Source: Atopobium sp. (GTDB lineage: Bacteria; Actinomycetota; Coriobacteriia; Coriobacteriales; Atopobiaceae). Taken from it: a stretch of DNA of 64,000 bases. Where the stretch lies: positions 62,001 through 126,000 of the forward strand of contig JAIJTS010000002.1 in assembly GCA_022732885.1 (NCBI GenBank), given 5' to 3'. Shown here in pieces: positions 51,621-61,216 of this stretch. The notes below the pieces were generated by a model. The model made no database searches. It saw only the letters and a program-made list of their open reading frames with translations, and was not told the DNA's origin. Position numbers and translations under genes: made by a program. Numbering within the stretch: the stretch's first letter is position 1; each line of letters opens with the position of its first letter.

Positions 51621-53408
51621 CTAATTTTCTGAGAAGGGACCTCTCCACATTTTGGGGTCAACCATGCCAATTTGTGTGTCAGTTTCTTGAGCGAGCTCTT
51701 TCAAAAGCTCCAGCATATCTTTGAAGCCCTCTTGGGTTTCTGCTGGATCAACTGAGAGATCAGGTAGATGCGTAGAGTTACCTTGAATTTCTCGCAAAGA
51801 ATTTCGCAGCGATTTTACCAGCTCGGATTCTGAAGCTTTTGTATCTCTCATTCTGTCTTGCCAGGCAGACGCCTGTGGAATTTGAGCATTTGTGAGGCTC
51901 TTGGAAGACATCTCCAGAACCTCAGTGGTATTTCTACGGTCTTTTTGACGAGTGTAGAGCAGAGAAATAATTGCTTTGACCTCATCAACCTTTCCCATTT
52001 CTTCCACAATGGCAGAAATGCTCTTATTCCATTCAAGGTAGCTGGTGAGTACGTAATCAACAAACTCAATACGTTCCTGAGGAGTTGGTGCGGCATTTTC
52101 CAGGCCATCAGTGACAACCTCAGAGATATTCTCGAGAACTGCATGGTCAATAGCCGGCGAGAAGGTATTTCTTACCCTTGCAAGGTCAATAATGTCTGCA
52201 TGATACATATCTCCCAGAGGCCACAGAGAGTGAGCGCTAGAAATCTCTGTTCCCTTGAGCGCAAGGATGGTCTTATCGGCAGTCTCGAGCGTCAAGTAAT
52301 TGCGCTGGTCAGCGTAGGAATAGCCGTATGCGCTCACCAATTTTGCGTCAGTCAATGTCGAGAAAACCGTGCTATCCACAGCAACTTTATTCACTCGAAG
52401 TCTTGCGGTAAGCAATTCTGCAGCGCTTGTTGCTCGAGAATCTTTGTTTGGAAGCAGCATTACGTGCACACGCATAGGACCTAAGGCGTCCGAAGCAAGA
52501 GCCATGGTAACAAGAGAATTAAGCGAGCCGTCAACCGCAATAAACACGCCGTCAAAGCCCGACTTTATCGTGTAGTCTCGCACGCCTGTAGCCAATACAC
52601 CCCAGGTAGTAAGCGCGCTATTGTAGACGCCCGCAGTATCTTCTCTATCAAAGTTTTCAATGGTATCTTGGTCAACTTCGCAGACAATCATGTCTTCTGT
52701 GAATGACGCCGCTTGTTTTACCAAGTCTCCTGAAGGTGACAAAAAGAAACTTGAACCACAAAACACCTGATTGTCATAGGCGCCAACTGCATTTGCAGCA
52801 ATAAGCCAGCTATCAAATTCTTCAACATCTTCCAGATAGCGGCTTTCTGCCACCGCCATACCCATAGCAGATGACGAATCATCAACTGCAAATCCAAAAT
52901 ACGGCAGGTAAATAACAGCATCTAACGAGTTGTCAACATCTTGCCATGCGTCAAGATCGTTGTAGGTAAAAGCAACGCCAAACGTAAGGCCGCCTGCGTC
53001 AAACTTTGCGAGCTCAACGGTATTCTCGCTAGGCGTTTGCGTAGAGTGCGAAGAACGAGCAAGAGCGCTCATGTGCGCTATCTGAGCAGTCAGTTTAAGT
53101 GGGGTTACAGCACCATTTCTGACAAGAAGAGCCTCACTAGCTGCACTTCCATCAAACTCTGTTACTACAGGAATGAGAGCCGCAATAGGAAGTTTTTCTG
53201 AGAGAGAATTCAAAACCTCAGAAAGATCTGCAAAGAATCCATCTGTGTCAGCCTCTGGCACACTGAGCAGTCCCGTAAGGGTTGGTGCAGGATAGATGAT
53301 AAGCTCAGCGCCTTGTTGTTGGGCTCTCTGAGCATATTCCAGCATAGCCTGAGCGGTAAACTCAAAGTCTCCGGCTTGAGTATTCATTTGTGCAACTGCT
53401 ATGCGCAT
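51621..53408 (-). CDS. NAD synthetase-like protein with degenerate active sites
   Basis: 595 residues with the architecture of glutamine-dependent NAD synthetase: an N-terminal nitrilase-type amidase domain (about 1-265) and a C-terminal ATP-pyrophosphatase domain. The catalytic residues are missing. In the amidase domain, the Glu of the family PE motif is Ala41 (YPAPTLTG), and the nucleophilic Cys is replaced by Tyr149 (FTYND). In the synthetase domain, the SGGIDS P-loop reads VDGSLNS (292-298), and the GTGNKSE region is KGTEISS. So it is probably not an active NAD synthetase; a regulatory or binding role is more likely. It is intact and in frame, so not a fresh pseudogene. It lies between the superoxide reductase gene and ruvC. 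Confidence 0.88.
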   Translation of the reverse strand: MRIAVAQMNTQAGDFEFTAQAMLEYAQRAQQQGAELIIYPAPTLTGLLSVPEADTDGFFADLSEVLNSLSEKLPIAALIPVVTEFDGSAASEALLVRNGAVTPLKLTAQIAHMSALARSSHSTQTPSENTVELAKFDAGGLTFGVAFTYNDLDAWQDVDNSLDAVIYLPYFGFAVDDSSSAMGMAVAESRYLEDVEEFDSWLIAANAVGAYDNQVFCGSSFFLSPSGDLVKQAASFTEDMIVCEVDQDTIENFDREDTAGVYNSALTTWGVLATGVRDYTIKSGFDGVFIAVDGSLNSLVTMALASDALGPMRVHVMLLPNKDSRATSAAELLTARLRVNKVAVDSTVFSTLTDAKLVSAYGYSYADQRNYLTLETADKTILALKGTEISSAHSLWPLGDMYHADIIDLARVRNTFSPAIDHAVLENISEVVTDGLENAAPTPQERIEFVDYVLTSYLEWNKSISAIVEEMGKVDEVKAIISLLYTRQKDRRNTTEVLEMSSKSLTNAQIPQASAWQDRMRDTKASESELVKSLRNSLREIQGNSTHLPDLSVDPAETQEGFKDMLELLKELAQETDTQIGMVDPKMWRGPFSEN

Positions 53409-53465
53409 ATCATTCCTATTCTGAAGTGCTTAGTTTGTTTTTACCCAAAAACAAACAGGTGTAGT

Positions 53466-53498
53466 AATAAAAACGGAGCCGCAGGTAGCAGCTCCGTT
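53466..53498 (-). terminator. Terminator after the superoxide reductase gene
   Basis: On the minus strand AACGGAGC, a loop, GCTCCGTT and TTTTA. It separates the reductase gene from the NAD-synthetase-like gene. Confidence 0.85.
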
Positions 53499-53541
53499 CA
53501 AATTCACAGATAAGCCGTGCTTGTTAAGCAAGCGCTTAGCC

Positions 53542-53907
53542 TTAGAGGGAGACCTTCCAAAGACCGTGAAGGTTGCAGTACTCATAAGCCTCAGCCTCAA
53601 CGCCCTCCTCAAGGGTGAAAGTAGCAACTGGCTCCTGACCAGGCTTAAGCTGTGCAAACTGAGCGCCGTTATCAGAAACAAGAGCAATGAACTCAATGTA
53701 GTGCTCTTCGAGCATTGGGTGAGCAACCTCGCCTACGCGGACGGTAATAGTGTTGCCCTCACGAGTAACAAATGGAACATGCTTCTCTGCTGCAGCGTCA
53801 GTAACGCCAGCCTGAAGAAGCTCAAGGCCTGCAGCCTCAACGTTGCCTGCAACGCCGTAAACAACAGCGCCCGTCTCCTTGTTACGATAAAACTTTGCGT
53901 CGACCAT
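53542..53907 (-). CDS. Superoxide reductase (desulfoferrodoxin family)
   Basis: 121 residues. This enzyme reduces superoxide to peroxide at an iron held by four His and one Cys. The ligands fit: His43 (EKHVP), His63 (AHPM), His69 (EEHYIEF), Cys111 and His114 (CNLHGLW). The N-terminal desulforedoxin-like part has lost its cysteines (KFYRNKETGAVVYG), so this is the one-iron, type III-like form. I start at the ATG with AGGAG. It fits an anaerobe's defence against oxygen. Confidence 0.93.
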   Translation of the reverse strand: MVDAKFYRNKETGAVVYGVAGNVEAAGLELLQAGVTDAAAEKHVPFVTREGNTITVRVGEVAHPMLEEHYIEFIALVSDNGAQFAQLKPGQEPVATFTLEEGVEAEAYEYCNLHGLWKVSL

Positions 53908-54015
53908 TTTTTCTCCTCTCACGACATCCAAAGATGTCAGAATTTCTTAAAAGTGCTGCTTAAATAGTAACAGTTATTACTTAAGCACAGAGTGCAAATT
54001 TAGAATTGACACAAT

Positions 54016-57000
54016 CTAAACAATCTGTGCGTATCCATTTTGACCAATAAAATCTTTGAGCTCTGTCAAAAGAACCATGCTACGTCCATCAATTCTGGTA
54101 GGAATTTCCATGCGCATAACATCTCCCATGTCTGTTTCTACCCTAATCTCAATGCAGTCCATGCCGGGATAGCGCGAGAAGATCTGTCCAAGTGTCTCGA
54201 TAGCCTGTTTTTTAAGCTGAGAAGCAGGCATATGGATCACAAGTGTCTTTGGTGTGTTATTGGCGCTATTAAGCTCAATTGGATTAACTTCTTGAGCAAT
54301 AACCTGGTCTCCTCTATCGGAGCGCTCCAACTTTCCAAGAACAGAAATAAAGATATCGCTCTGACTCTCTCCGGTTTCTGGATCAACATCTCCAGCAAGA
54401 AGCCTTGCAGCCTTCTTGTAGAGCTTAGGGAACATGACAATAGTAATGCTACCTTCCATGTCTTCAAGCGTAACAATTGCCATTGGGTCGCCGTTTTTAG
54501 TGGTGCGCTTCATAACGTTAGTAACCATGCCCGCAAAGCGAATAGGTTTGCCTTCTGGTACTTTGAACTGCTGAGACATAGCACCATTAGGCAGCTGAAC
54601 CTCTACATTCTCTTCAATTTCTGCAAGGGCATAATCTCTACTCTTAGCAAGGGCATACTCGTACGGACGAAGCGGATGATCAGAAACATAAATACCTAAG
54701 ACTTCGTACTCTTTGGTCAGCTTGAATCGCCTGTCCCACTCAACACCATCTGGCTCTGGGACAATATCGCTAAAGCCAGAACCCTCTACCTCTGCAAACA
54801 TGTCAAACATAGAGAACTGGCCAACAGCCTTATCTTTTTGACGTTTAGTTGCAGCATCAATGATGTTTTGTGGGTTATTCTTATCGACAAAGCTCATCAT
54901 CTGCATACGGGTGTAACCCGTAGAGTCAAAAGCTCCTGCCTTAATAAGGGCCTCAACAACGTTACGCTTAGCCTGACTTGCATCAACACGATCAACAAAA
55001 TCATGGATGTTGGCAAAAGGACCGCCCTTTTGGCGCTCAAGCATAATAGCTTCACCAACACCAGCACCTACGCCACGAATTCCTGCAAAGCCAAAACGAA
55101 TACCCTCTTTAGTAGCCGTAAAGTCTTTACCAGACTCGTTAATATCTGGTGGAAGAATCTTAATTCCCTCATGACGGCAAGCACTTACGTAGTGAACAAT
55201 CTTATCGGTTTTGCCCATATACGAAGTAAGAACTGCTGCCATAAACTCATGTGGATAATGAGCCTTAATCCAAGCAGTCTGCATAACAAGAATTGCATAA
55301 CCAGCAGAGTGGGACTTGTTGAATGCATAGGATGCAAATTCAAGAACATCATCCCAGATGCTTTCTGCAACCGAGCGATCAAATCCATTACGAACCGCAC
55401 CGTTTTTCCAGTGGGCCTCCATGGTCTCATCAGTACCGTCATCCCAGTGCTGAACAACCTCCTGCATGAGTTTGATCTTCTTTTTTGCTACTGCTTTTCT
55501 GACCTTGTCAGACTCGCCCGCAGTAAAACCAGACATCTTCATGGAAATCTGCATAACCTGCTCTTGGTAAACCATAGTTCCATAGGTTTCTTCCAAGATG
55601 TCATGAAGACGTGGATCGTAATCTTTAACTTCTTCTCTACCGTTCATACGGTTGATATAGCTGGTAACCATGCCTGCGTTAAGAGGGCCAGGACGATACA
55701 AGGCGATAAGTGCGACAATGTGCTTGTATTCCGTTGGTTTCATACCCTTAATGGTTGCTGTCATGCCTGCAGACTCAACCTGGAAAACACCAGCAGTTCG
55801 TCCTTCTCTCAGAAGTCTATAAATCTCTGGATCTGTAAACGGAATGCTATCTACATCAATATCAATGCCGTAGTTATCCTTCACGTTTTTGATAGCGCGA
55901 GAAATAACCGTTAGAGTTCTCAATCCCAAGAAGTCCATCTTAAGAAGACCCATGTCTGCAACAGAGTGTCCCTCATACTGCGTAATCTCTACGCCACCTT
56001 TGGTATCTACCTTGGTGGGAACATGGTCATTAACAGGCGTAGGAGCAATCAAAACGGCGCAAGCGTGTACACCTTCTCCACGATGCAGACCCTCAATAGA
56101 CAAAGCAGCATCAATGATTCTTCTAGCATCAGGGTCATTCTCATACGCTTCTTCAAAGTCAGCTGAATACTGATCAGCGCCCTTCTGACCTTCTTGAGCC
56201 TTGTGAAGAACAAACTTAAGATGAGCGTTAGGATCTCCAGGAATCATCTTAGAAAGACGCTGTCCCATATAAACGGGGTAACCCAAAACACGACAAGCAT
56301 CGTTTATTGCCTGTTTTGCCTTAATAGTTGAGTATGTGATAACGTGAGAAACACGCTCAGATCCATAAATCTGACGGACATGCTCAACAACCTCAAGACG
56401 ACGCTCATCGTCGAAGTCCATATCAATATCTGGCATCTCTGAACGCTGTGGAGACAAGAACCTCTCAAACATAAGGCCGTTCTCAAGAGGATCAAACGAG
56501 GTAATATCCATTGCATAAGCAACAATAGCGCCGGCCGCAGATCCACGACCAGGACCTACACCAATGCCATTCTCTTTTGCCCAGCGAACATATTCTTGAA
56601 CAATTAAGAAGTAATCAGCAAAACCCTTTTTGCAGATAATGTCATATTCATATTCAAAACGATCTTTAACGTTAATTCCATTGATGACAACATTTTGCCA
56701 ATCAGTTCCATAACGCCTTGCAAGACCAAGCTCACACTCTTTTCTGAAGCGCTCTTCTGAGGTCTCACCCTCTGCCAAATCTGGAAACTTTGGCAGGTAC
56801 ATATGGGTCCAGTCCAGCTCATAGTTGCACTTATTTGCAACCTCAATGGTATTCTCAATAGCCTCAGGACACCACGAGAAAATCTGGCGCATTTCTTGCT
56901 CACTCTTAAGATAGAACTCACTACCTGTCATGCGCTTGCGGTTCTCATCATCAACACGAGCACCCGAGCCAATGCAAGAAGCAATATCTTGCACACTAGC

Positions 57001-57852
57001 ATCTTCTCTAGTGAGATAGTGATTATCGTTGGTGGCAACAACCTTAATGCCAAGGTCATGACCCATCTTTACAATGCGCTCAGCAAGAGTCCTATCGGTA
57101 TATCCACCCCAACTTGGATCAGATAACCCGTGGTCTTGAATCTCTAAATAAAAGTCATCACCAAAGATGTCTTGATAAATTTTTGCCCAACGCTCTGCTT
57201 CTTCTGGACGACCTTCAAACAACATACGAGGAATAATGCCAGAAACACAGGCCGAGGTGCAGATAATACCCTCGTGATAACGCTTAAGCATCTCAAGCGT
57301 AGTACGAGGCTTGTAATAAAACATCTCTTTTGAGCCAGCCTCTGACATCATCTTCATCAGATTGACATAGCCTGTCTCATTTTTAGCAAGTAAGATAAGG
57401 TGATAACGTACCTGCTTAGTGCCCTTCTCAATACAATCATCAAGAATGAAATAAGCTTCACAACCAAAAATTGGTTTGATAAGTGGTGAAGGTTTGTTGG
57501 CTTTAACCGCCTCAATATCATGCGTCTGGTTCCAAATTTGAACGTCAGAAGCCCACTGAGCATGGACTTTGTCATGCTCACCAGCATTGGGATCATCTAC
57601 TGGAGGCTCTTCTAAATCCCAGCCCTTTTCAAAACATTCCACATCATGGCACCACTGGCCAAAATCTTTAAGCGCCTCATTGTACTTGCGACATGCAAGG
57701 TCAAAATCTGGAACACCAAAGAGATAACCATGATCAGTAAGAGCAAGTGCAGGCATGCCAAACTCTACAGCTTTACTAACCATGTCTGGGACACGGCTAG
57801 CTCCATCAAGAATGGAAAAATCTGAGTGGTTGTGGAGGTGAACAAATGCCAT
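54016..57852 (-). CDS. dnaE: DNA polymerase III alpha subunit
   Basis: The 1,278-residue replicative polymerase. An N-terminal PHP domain begins FVHLHNHSDFSILDGAS, followed by palm residues with the catalytic PDIDMDFDD near 474-482, the finger region, and a C-terminal OB-fold nucleic-acid and beta-clamp contact. Full-length with no intein. It is transcribed alone; an SOS-like box lies about 106 bases upstream. Confidence 0.97.
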   Translation of the reverse strand: MAFVHLHNHSDFSILDGASRVPDMVSKAVEFGMPALALTDHGYLFGVPDFDLACRKYNEALKDFGQWCHDVECFEKGWDLEEPPVDDPNAGEHDKVHAQWASDVQIWNQTHDIEAVKANKPSPLIKPIFGCEAYFILDDCIEKGTKQVRYHLILLAKNETGYVNLMKMMSEAGSKEMFYYKPRTTLEMLKRYHEGIICTSACVSGIIPRMLFEGRPEEAERWAKIYQDIFGDDFYLEIQDHGLSDPSWGGYTDRTLAERIVKMGHDLGIKVVATNDNHYLTREDASVQDIASCIGSGARVDDENRKRMTGSEFYLKSEQEMRQIFSWCPEAIENTIEVANKCNYELDWTHMYLPKFPDLAEGETSEERFRKECELGLARRYGTDWQNVVINGINVKDRFEYEYDIICKKGFADYFLIVQEYVRWAKENGIGVGPGRGSAAGAIVAYAMDITSFDPLENGLMFERFLSPQRSEMPDIDMDFDDERRLEVVEHVRQIYGSERVSHVITYSTIKAKQAINDACRVLGYPVYMGQRLSKMIPGDPNAHLKFVLHKAQEGQKGADQYSADFEEAYENDPDARRIIDAALSIEGLHRGEGVHACAVLIAPTPVNDHVPTKVDTKGGVEITQYEGHSVADMGLLKMDFLGLRTLTVISRAIKNVKDNYGIDIDVDSIPFTDPEIYRLLREGRTAGVFQVESAGMTATIKGMKPTEYKHIVALIALYRPGPLNAGMVTSYINRMNGREEVKDYDPRLHDILEETYGTMVYQEQVMQISMKMSGFTAGESDKVRKAVAKKKIKLMQEVVQHWDDGTDETMEAHWKNGAVRNGFDRSVAESIWDDVLEFASYAFNKSHSAGYAILVMQTAWIKAHYPHEFMAAVLTSYMGKTDKIVHYVSACRHEGIKILPPDINESGKDFTATKEGIRFGFAGIRGVGAGVGEAIMLERQKGGPFANIHDFVDRVDASQAKRNVVEALIKAGAFDSTGYTRMQMMSFVDKNNPQNIIDAATKRQKDKAVGQFSMFDMFAEVEGSGFSDIVPEPDGVEWDRRFKLTKEYEVLGIYVSDHPLRPYEYALAKSRDYALAEIEENVEVQLPNGAMSQQFKVPEGKPIRFAGMVTNVMKRTTKNGDPMAIVTLEDMEGSITIVMFPKLYKKAARLLAGDVDPETGESQSDIFISVLGKLERSDRGDQVIAQEVNPIELNSANNTPKTLVIHMPASQLKKQAIETLGQIFSRYPGMDCIEIRVETDMGDVMRMEIPTRIDGRSMVLLTELKDFIGQNGYAQIV

Positions 57853-58183
57853 CTTTTTCTACGCTCTTCTCTTTGTGCTTCAAAATTTGTTCTTTTACCA
57901 AGGGCTCTTAATTTCTTTGTATAGTGTAGCCGATTCATCAGACAATAACTACTAATACAAACATATGTTCTATGTGCTGATACTTTTATAACCGCTGGTA
58001 AATTGCATAAAAATATTTTCTCGTCAATTCAATGACGTCATAAAAATCTCTTGTAGCTAAAACAGAACTTGTCTAATCAAAAACTTATAAAAAATAAAAG
58101 TTTCTAACTAGTAACTCTTAGACTAGGGACTTCTTAATTGGGAATATAGTCTTTGTATTACTTATTCCAGTTAAGGAGATCGT
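57853..58183. other. Divergent intergenic region between dnaE and pepC
   Basis: 331 bases without a gene. On the dnaE side are a candidate minus-strand promoter and an SOS-like box (given separately). The middle is AT-rich and I recognise nothing in it. Near pepC there is a TATAGT on the plus strand but no convincing -35, and an AAGGAG ribosome site. Confidence 0.5.
57918..57971 (-). promoter_or_regulatory. Candidate dnaE promoter and SOS-like box
   Basis: On the minus strand AGAACATATGTTTG (57958-57971) matches the CGAACRNRYGTTYG LexA consensus at 13 of 14 positions. A promoter, TTGTCT (57940-57945), 16 bases, TATACA (57918-57923), follows it. The box is upstream of the -35, not over the start site, so the degree of repression is uncertain. 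Confidence 0.5.
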
Positions 58184-59542
58184 ATGGATCAGATGAAAAG
58201 CATTTCCTTTGATGACATTGCTGCGGCTCAGAAAAACTTTGAGTCCGATCGCGCACACACAGTAGCCAAAAATGCTGCAACAAGCGCTGGCGTTAGAAAA
58301 GCAGCTCGTGTTCCAGAAGGTGTTGCCCTTAATCCTCTCACCTTTGACGTAGAGGTAAAGCAGGGTGAGCGTACTAATCAACAACGCTCTGGTCGTTGCT
58401 GGATGTTTGCATCTCTTAACACCTTTAGATATCGCATCATCAACAAGTACAACCTCTCTACCTTTGAGCTTTCTCAGGCATATCCTCTGTTCTGGGACAA
58501 GATGGAGAAGTCCAACTGGTTCCTTGAGAACATTCTGGACACCCTTGAAGAGCCTCTTAATGGTCGTCTTGTATCCTTCCTGCTTACCGACCCAATTGGC
58601 GACGGTGGTCAGTGGGATATGTTCAAGAGCCTTGTAAAGAAGTACGGCGTTGTGCCAAAGAGCGCTATGCCAGAGACTGCAAACTCTTGTAACACACATG
58701 AGATGGACACCTACCTTACCCGTTATCTTCGTAGTGCTGCAAAGCGTCTTCGTGAGACCGCAAAAGCTGGCGAGTCTCTTGAGTCTCTGCGTGAGATGAA
58801 AAAAGAAATGATGGAAGACGTCTATACCCTGCTGGTAACCTGCCTTGGTCAGCCTCCTGTATCTTTTGAGGTACGCCTGCGCGATAAAGACGATAACCTC
58901 GCTCTTTCTGGCACTTTTACCCCTCAGGAGTTCTTCGCTGAGACTGTTGAGATGAACCTTGATGATTACATCTCAATCATCTCTGCTCCTACTGCTGATA
59001 AGCCTTTCAACCACACCTACACCGTTTCCCGCTTGGGCAACGTTGTTGAGGGTGGCGGCGTTCGTTACCTCAACCTTGAGATTCCTGAGCTCAAGCGCCT
59101 TGCTGTTGCTCAGCTCAAGGATAACCTGCCTGTTTGGTTTGGTTGCGATGTTGCTCAGTCTTACCTTCGTGAAGAGGGCATCATGGATACCCGTGCACTT
59201 GACGTTGATGGCCTCTTTGGCTTCCCTGTTGAGGGCGCCCTTAACCGCGCAGAGCGCCTTGACTACGGCGAGTCTCTGATGACCCACGCTATGGTTCTTG
59301 AGGGCGTTAACTTTGACGCAGAGGGCAACACTACTCTCTGGAAGGTTGAGAACAGCTGGGGTAAAGACCATGGCCGTGATGGCTTTGATACCATCTCTGA
59401 CCCTTGGTTTGATGAGTACGTCTACCAGATTGTTGTTGATAAGAAGTACCTCACTCCTGAGCAGCTCAAGACCTTTGAGACCGAGGAAGCAACCGTCCTC
59501 GAGCCATGGGACCCAATGGGCTCTCTTGCAACGCTTCGCTAA
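58184..59542 (+). CDS. pepC: Aminopeptidase C (bleomycin hydrolase family), copy 1
   Basis: PepC is a cytoplasmic cysteine peptidase that trims N-terminal residues from peptides. The 452 residues include the catalytic Cys in NQQRSGRCWMFASL, His in LMTHAMVLEGVNFD and Asn in KVENSWGKDHGRDG. It forms a tandem pair with the 489-residue paralog 74 bases downstream. The N-terminus starts MDQMKSISFDDIAA. Confidence 0.95.
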   Translation: MDQMKSISFDDIAAAQKNFESDRAHTVAKNAATSAGVRKAARVPEGVALNPLTFDVEVKQGERTNQQRSGRCWMFASLNTFRYRIINKYNLSTFELSQAYPLFWDKMEKSNWFLENILDTLEEPLNGRLVSFLLTDPIGDGGQWDMFKSLVKKYGVVPKSAMPETANSCNTHEMDTYLTRYLRSAAKRLRETAKAGESLESLREMKKEMMEDVYTLLVTCLGQPPVSFEVRLRDKDDNLALSGTFTPQEFFAETVEMNLDDYISIISAPTADKPFNHTYTVSRLGNVVEGGGVRYLNLEIPELKRLAVAQLKDNLPVWFGCDVAQSYLREEGIMDTRALDVDGLFGFPVEGALNRAERLDYGESLMTHAMVLEGVNFDAEGNTTLWKVENSWGKDHGRDGFDTISDPWFDEYVYQIVVDKKYLTPEQLKTFETEEATVLEPWDPMGSLATLR

Positions 59543-59554
59543 GGTACAAACCAT

Positions 59555-59588
59555 CTGGCGAGAAGACCGGTCTTCTCGCCAGGTTTTT
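59555..59588 (+). terminator. 28-bp palindrome built from two GGCGAGAA motifs, terminator-like
   Basis: CTGGCGAGAAGACC directly followed by its perfect reverse complement (59555-59582), then GTTTTTCT. It sits between the pepC copies. Two back-to-back copies of the dispersed GGCGAGAA motif make the stem. Confidence 0.8.
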
Positions 59589-59616
59589 CTAAACGCTACA
59601 AACAAAAGGAGCCTCA

Positions 59617-61086
59617 ATGGCTGATCAGACCGTAAATCCACAGTGGGCAAACGAGGAAACTGCTGCTTTCAGTGCAGACCGCGCTAACCGCGTTGCCCGC
59701 AACTCCGTAACCTCTATGGGCGTTTCCGCAGCTGCTCGCGACATCACCACCATGCGCACCTACGCTGACACCTACGGTGTTGCCGTTGCAAAGACGGGTG
59801 ACGTCACCAACCAGCGTCAGAGTGGTCGCTGCTGGATGTTCTCTTCTTTCAACGTACTTCGCCAGGAGGCAATCAAGAAGCTTGACGTTGATACCTTTGA
59901 GTTCAGCCAGGCATATGGCATGTTCTACGACAAGCTTGAGAAGGCTAACTCCGCACTTGAGTACATCATTCAAACCGCTGACCAGCCAACCGATTCTCGT
60001 GTTGTCCACACACTTCTGACCGAGGGCATTGGCGACGGTGGCTACTACTCATTTGCTATGAGCTTGGTTGAGAAGTACGGCCTGGTTCCTAAGGATGCTA
60101 TGCCAGAGACTGCTTGTTCCAAGAACTCTACTCAAATGGATGAGCGTATTGACCGCCTGTTCAGGAAGAGCGCCGCTGAGCTCCGCGCAGCATACGCAGC
60201 TGGTAAATCTCAAGACGAGCTTCGTGCGCTTAAGCAGGAGCAGCTCAAGGGCTTCCACCAGATTCTGTCCGTCTGCCTTGGCGAGCCACCTCTGACCTTT
60301 GACTTTGAGTGCAAGGTTGGCAAAGACGCACAGGTAGATAAGGCAAAGCTCTCCCCTGTTGAGCCAAGTAAGGCTTCTGACAACAAGGACAAGAAGGATG
60401 GCGAGAAGGACGAGGAAGGCACTCAAATTCTTCGCGACTTTGGCATTACTCCTCTTGAGTTTGCTGAGCGCTATTGTGGCGTTGATCCTCGCGGCTTTGT
60501 CCAGCTCATCTCTGTTCCAAGCAAGAAATACCCTTACGGCAAGGTGTATCACCCAACCTTCGTCGATACCGTTTTGGGCGGCATTAAGACTCGTTTCTTA
60601 AACGTTGAGCCAGAGGTTCTTGAGGCAGCTACCATTGCTTCTTTGAAGGACGGCAACCCTGTCTGCATGGCCTGCGATGTTATGCAGGAGTTCCCTCGTC
60701 ACAATGAGGACTTCAACTACGTTCTTTCAACCAACACCATGGATTACAACGGCCTCTTTGGCGTTGATTTTGACATGGATCGCACCACAATGATTGAGAA
60801 CTATGAGACTTCTCTTACCCACGCAATGACCTTCCAGGGTGTTGAGCTTGATAAGGACGGTAAGGCTAAGCAGTGGCGCATTGAGAACAGCTGGGGTAAG
60901 GACTCCGGTAAGGACGGCTACCTCATCATGAGCGCAGACTGGTTCCGTCTCTACGGTGGCGAGGCTGATGTTCGTCGTCAGTATGTTCCAGAGGACCTGC
61001 TCAAGGTCTGGGACGAGGGCGAAGATGTCCAGATTGATTTCTGGGAGAACCTTGGCTACTCCCTTGGTGGTCGTAACCGCAAATAA
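59617..61086 (+). CDS. pepC: Aminopeptidase C (bleomycin hydrolase family), copy 2
   Basis: 489 residues with the catalytic Cys in NQRQSGRCWMFSSF, His in SLTHAMTFQGVELD and Asn in RIENSWGKDSGKDG. It differs from copy 1 by a Lys/Asp/Glu-rich insertion near residues 247-268 (DNKDKKDGEKDEEG), which also holds a GGCGAGAA copy. AAAGGAG precedes the ATG. The paralogs may favour different peptides. Confidence 0.95.
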   Translation: MADQTVNPQWANEETAAFSADRANRVARNSVTSMGVSAAARDITTMRTYADTYGVAVAKTGDVTNQRQSGRCWMFSSFNVLRQEAIKKLDVDTFEFSQAYGMFYDKLEKANSALEYIIQTADQPTDSRVVHTLLTEGIGDGGYYSFAMSLVEKYGLVPKDAMPETACSKNSTQMDERIDRLFRKSAAELRAAYAAGKSQDELRALKQEQLKGFHQILSVCLGEPPLTFDFECKVGKDAQVDKAKLSPVEPSKASDNKDKKDGEKDEEGTQILRDFGITPLEFAERYCGVDPRGFVQLISVPSKKYPYGKVYHPTFVDTVLGGIKTRFLNVEPEVLEAATIASLKDGNPVCMACDVMQEFPRHNEDFNYVLSTNTMDYNGLFGVDFDMDRTTMIENYETSLTHAMTFQGVELDKDGKAKQWRIENSWGKDSGKDGYLIMSADWFRLYGGEADVRRQYVPEDLLKVWDEGEDVQIDFWENLGYSLGGRNRK

Positions 61087-61131
61087 GGAACGCTTAACCG
61101 TAGCCTACTAAATACGGACATAAGTGCACAC

Positions 61132-61163
61132 AAGGCCGGTACAGAATTTTCTGTGCCGGCCTT
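61132..61163 (+). terminator. Hairpin after the second pepC
   Basis: AAGGCCGGTACAG, AATTTT, CTGTGCCGGCCTT: a 13-bp stem with one G-T pair. No clear T-run follows, so the termination function is likely but not certain. Confidence 0.7.
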
Positions 61164-61216
61164 ACTGGTCTATACTGATAAAAAGATAAGTTCAAGCTTA
61201 TTTTCTGGAGGCTCTC

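Noticed and set aside
54838..55914. Open frame of 358 codons on the plus strand inside dnaE
   Set aside because: It is a shadow of dnaE: rich in Cys, Asn and His, with no recognisable domain.
57853..58183. Possible small RNA in the dnaE-pepC gap
   Set aside because: No stable hairpin with T-run and no paired promoter and terminator were seen.
58973..59650. Open frame of 225 codons antisense to pepC copy 1
   Set aside because: It crosses the intergenic palindrome and reads as antisense of conserved peptidase residues.
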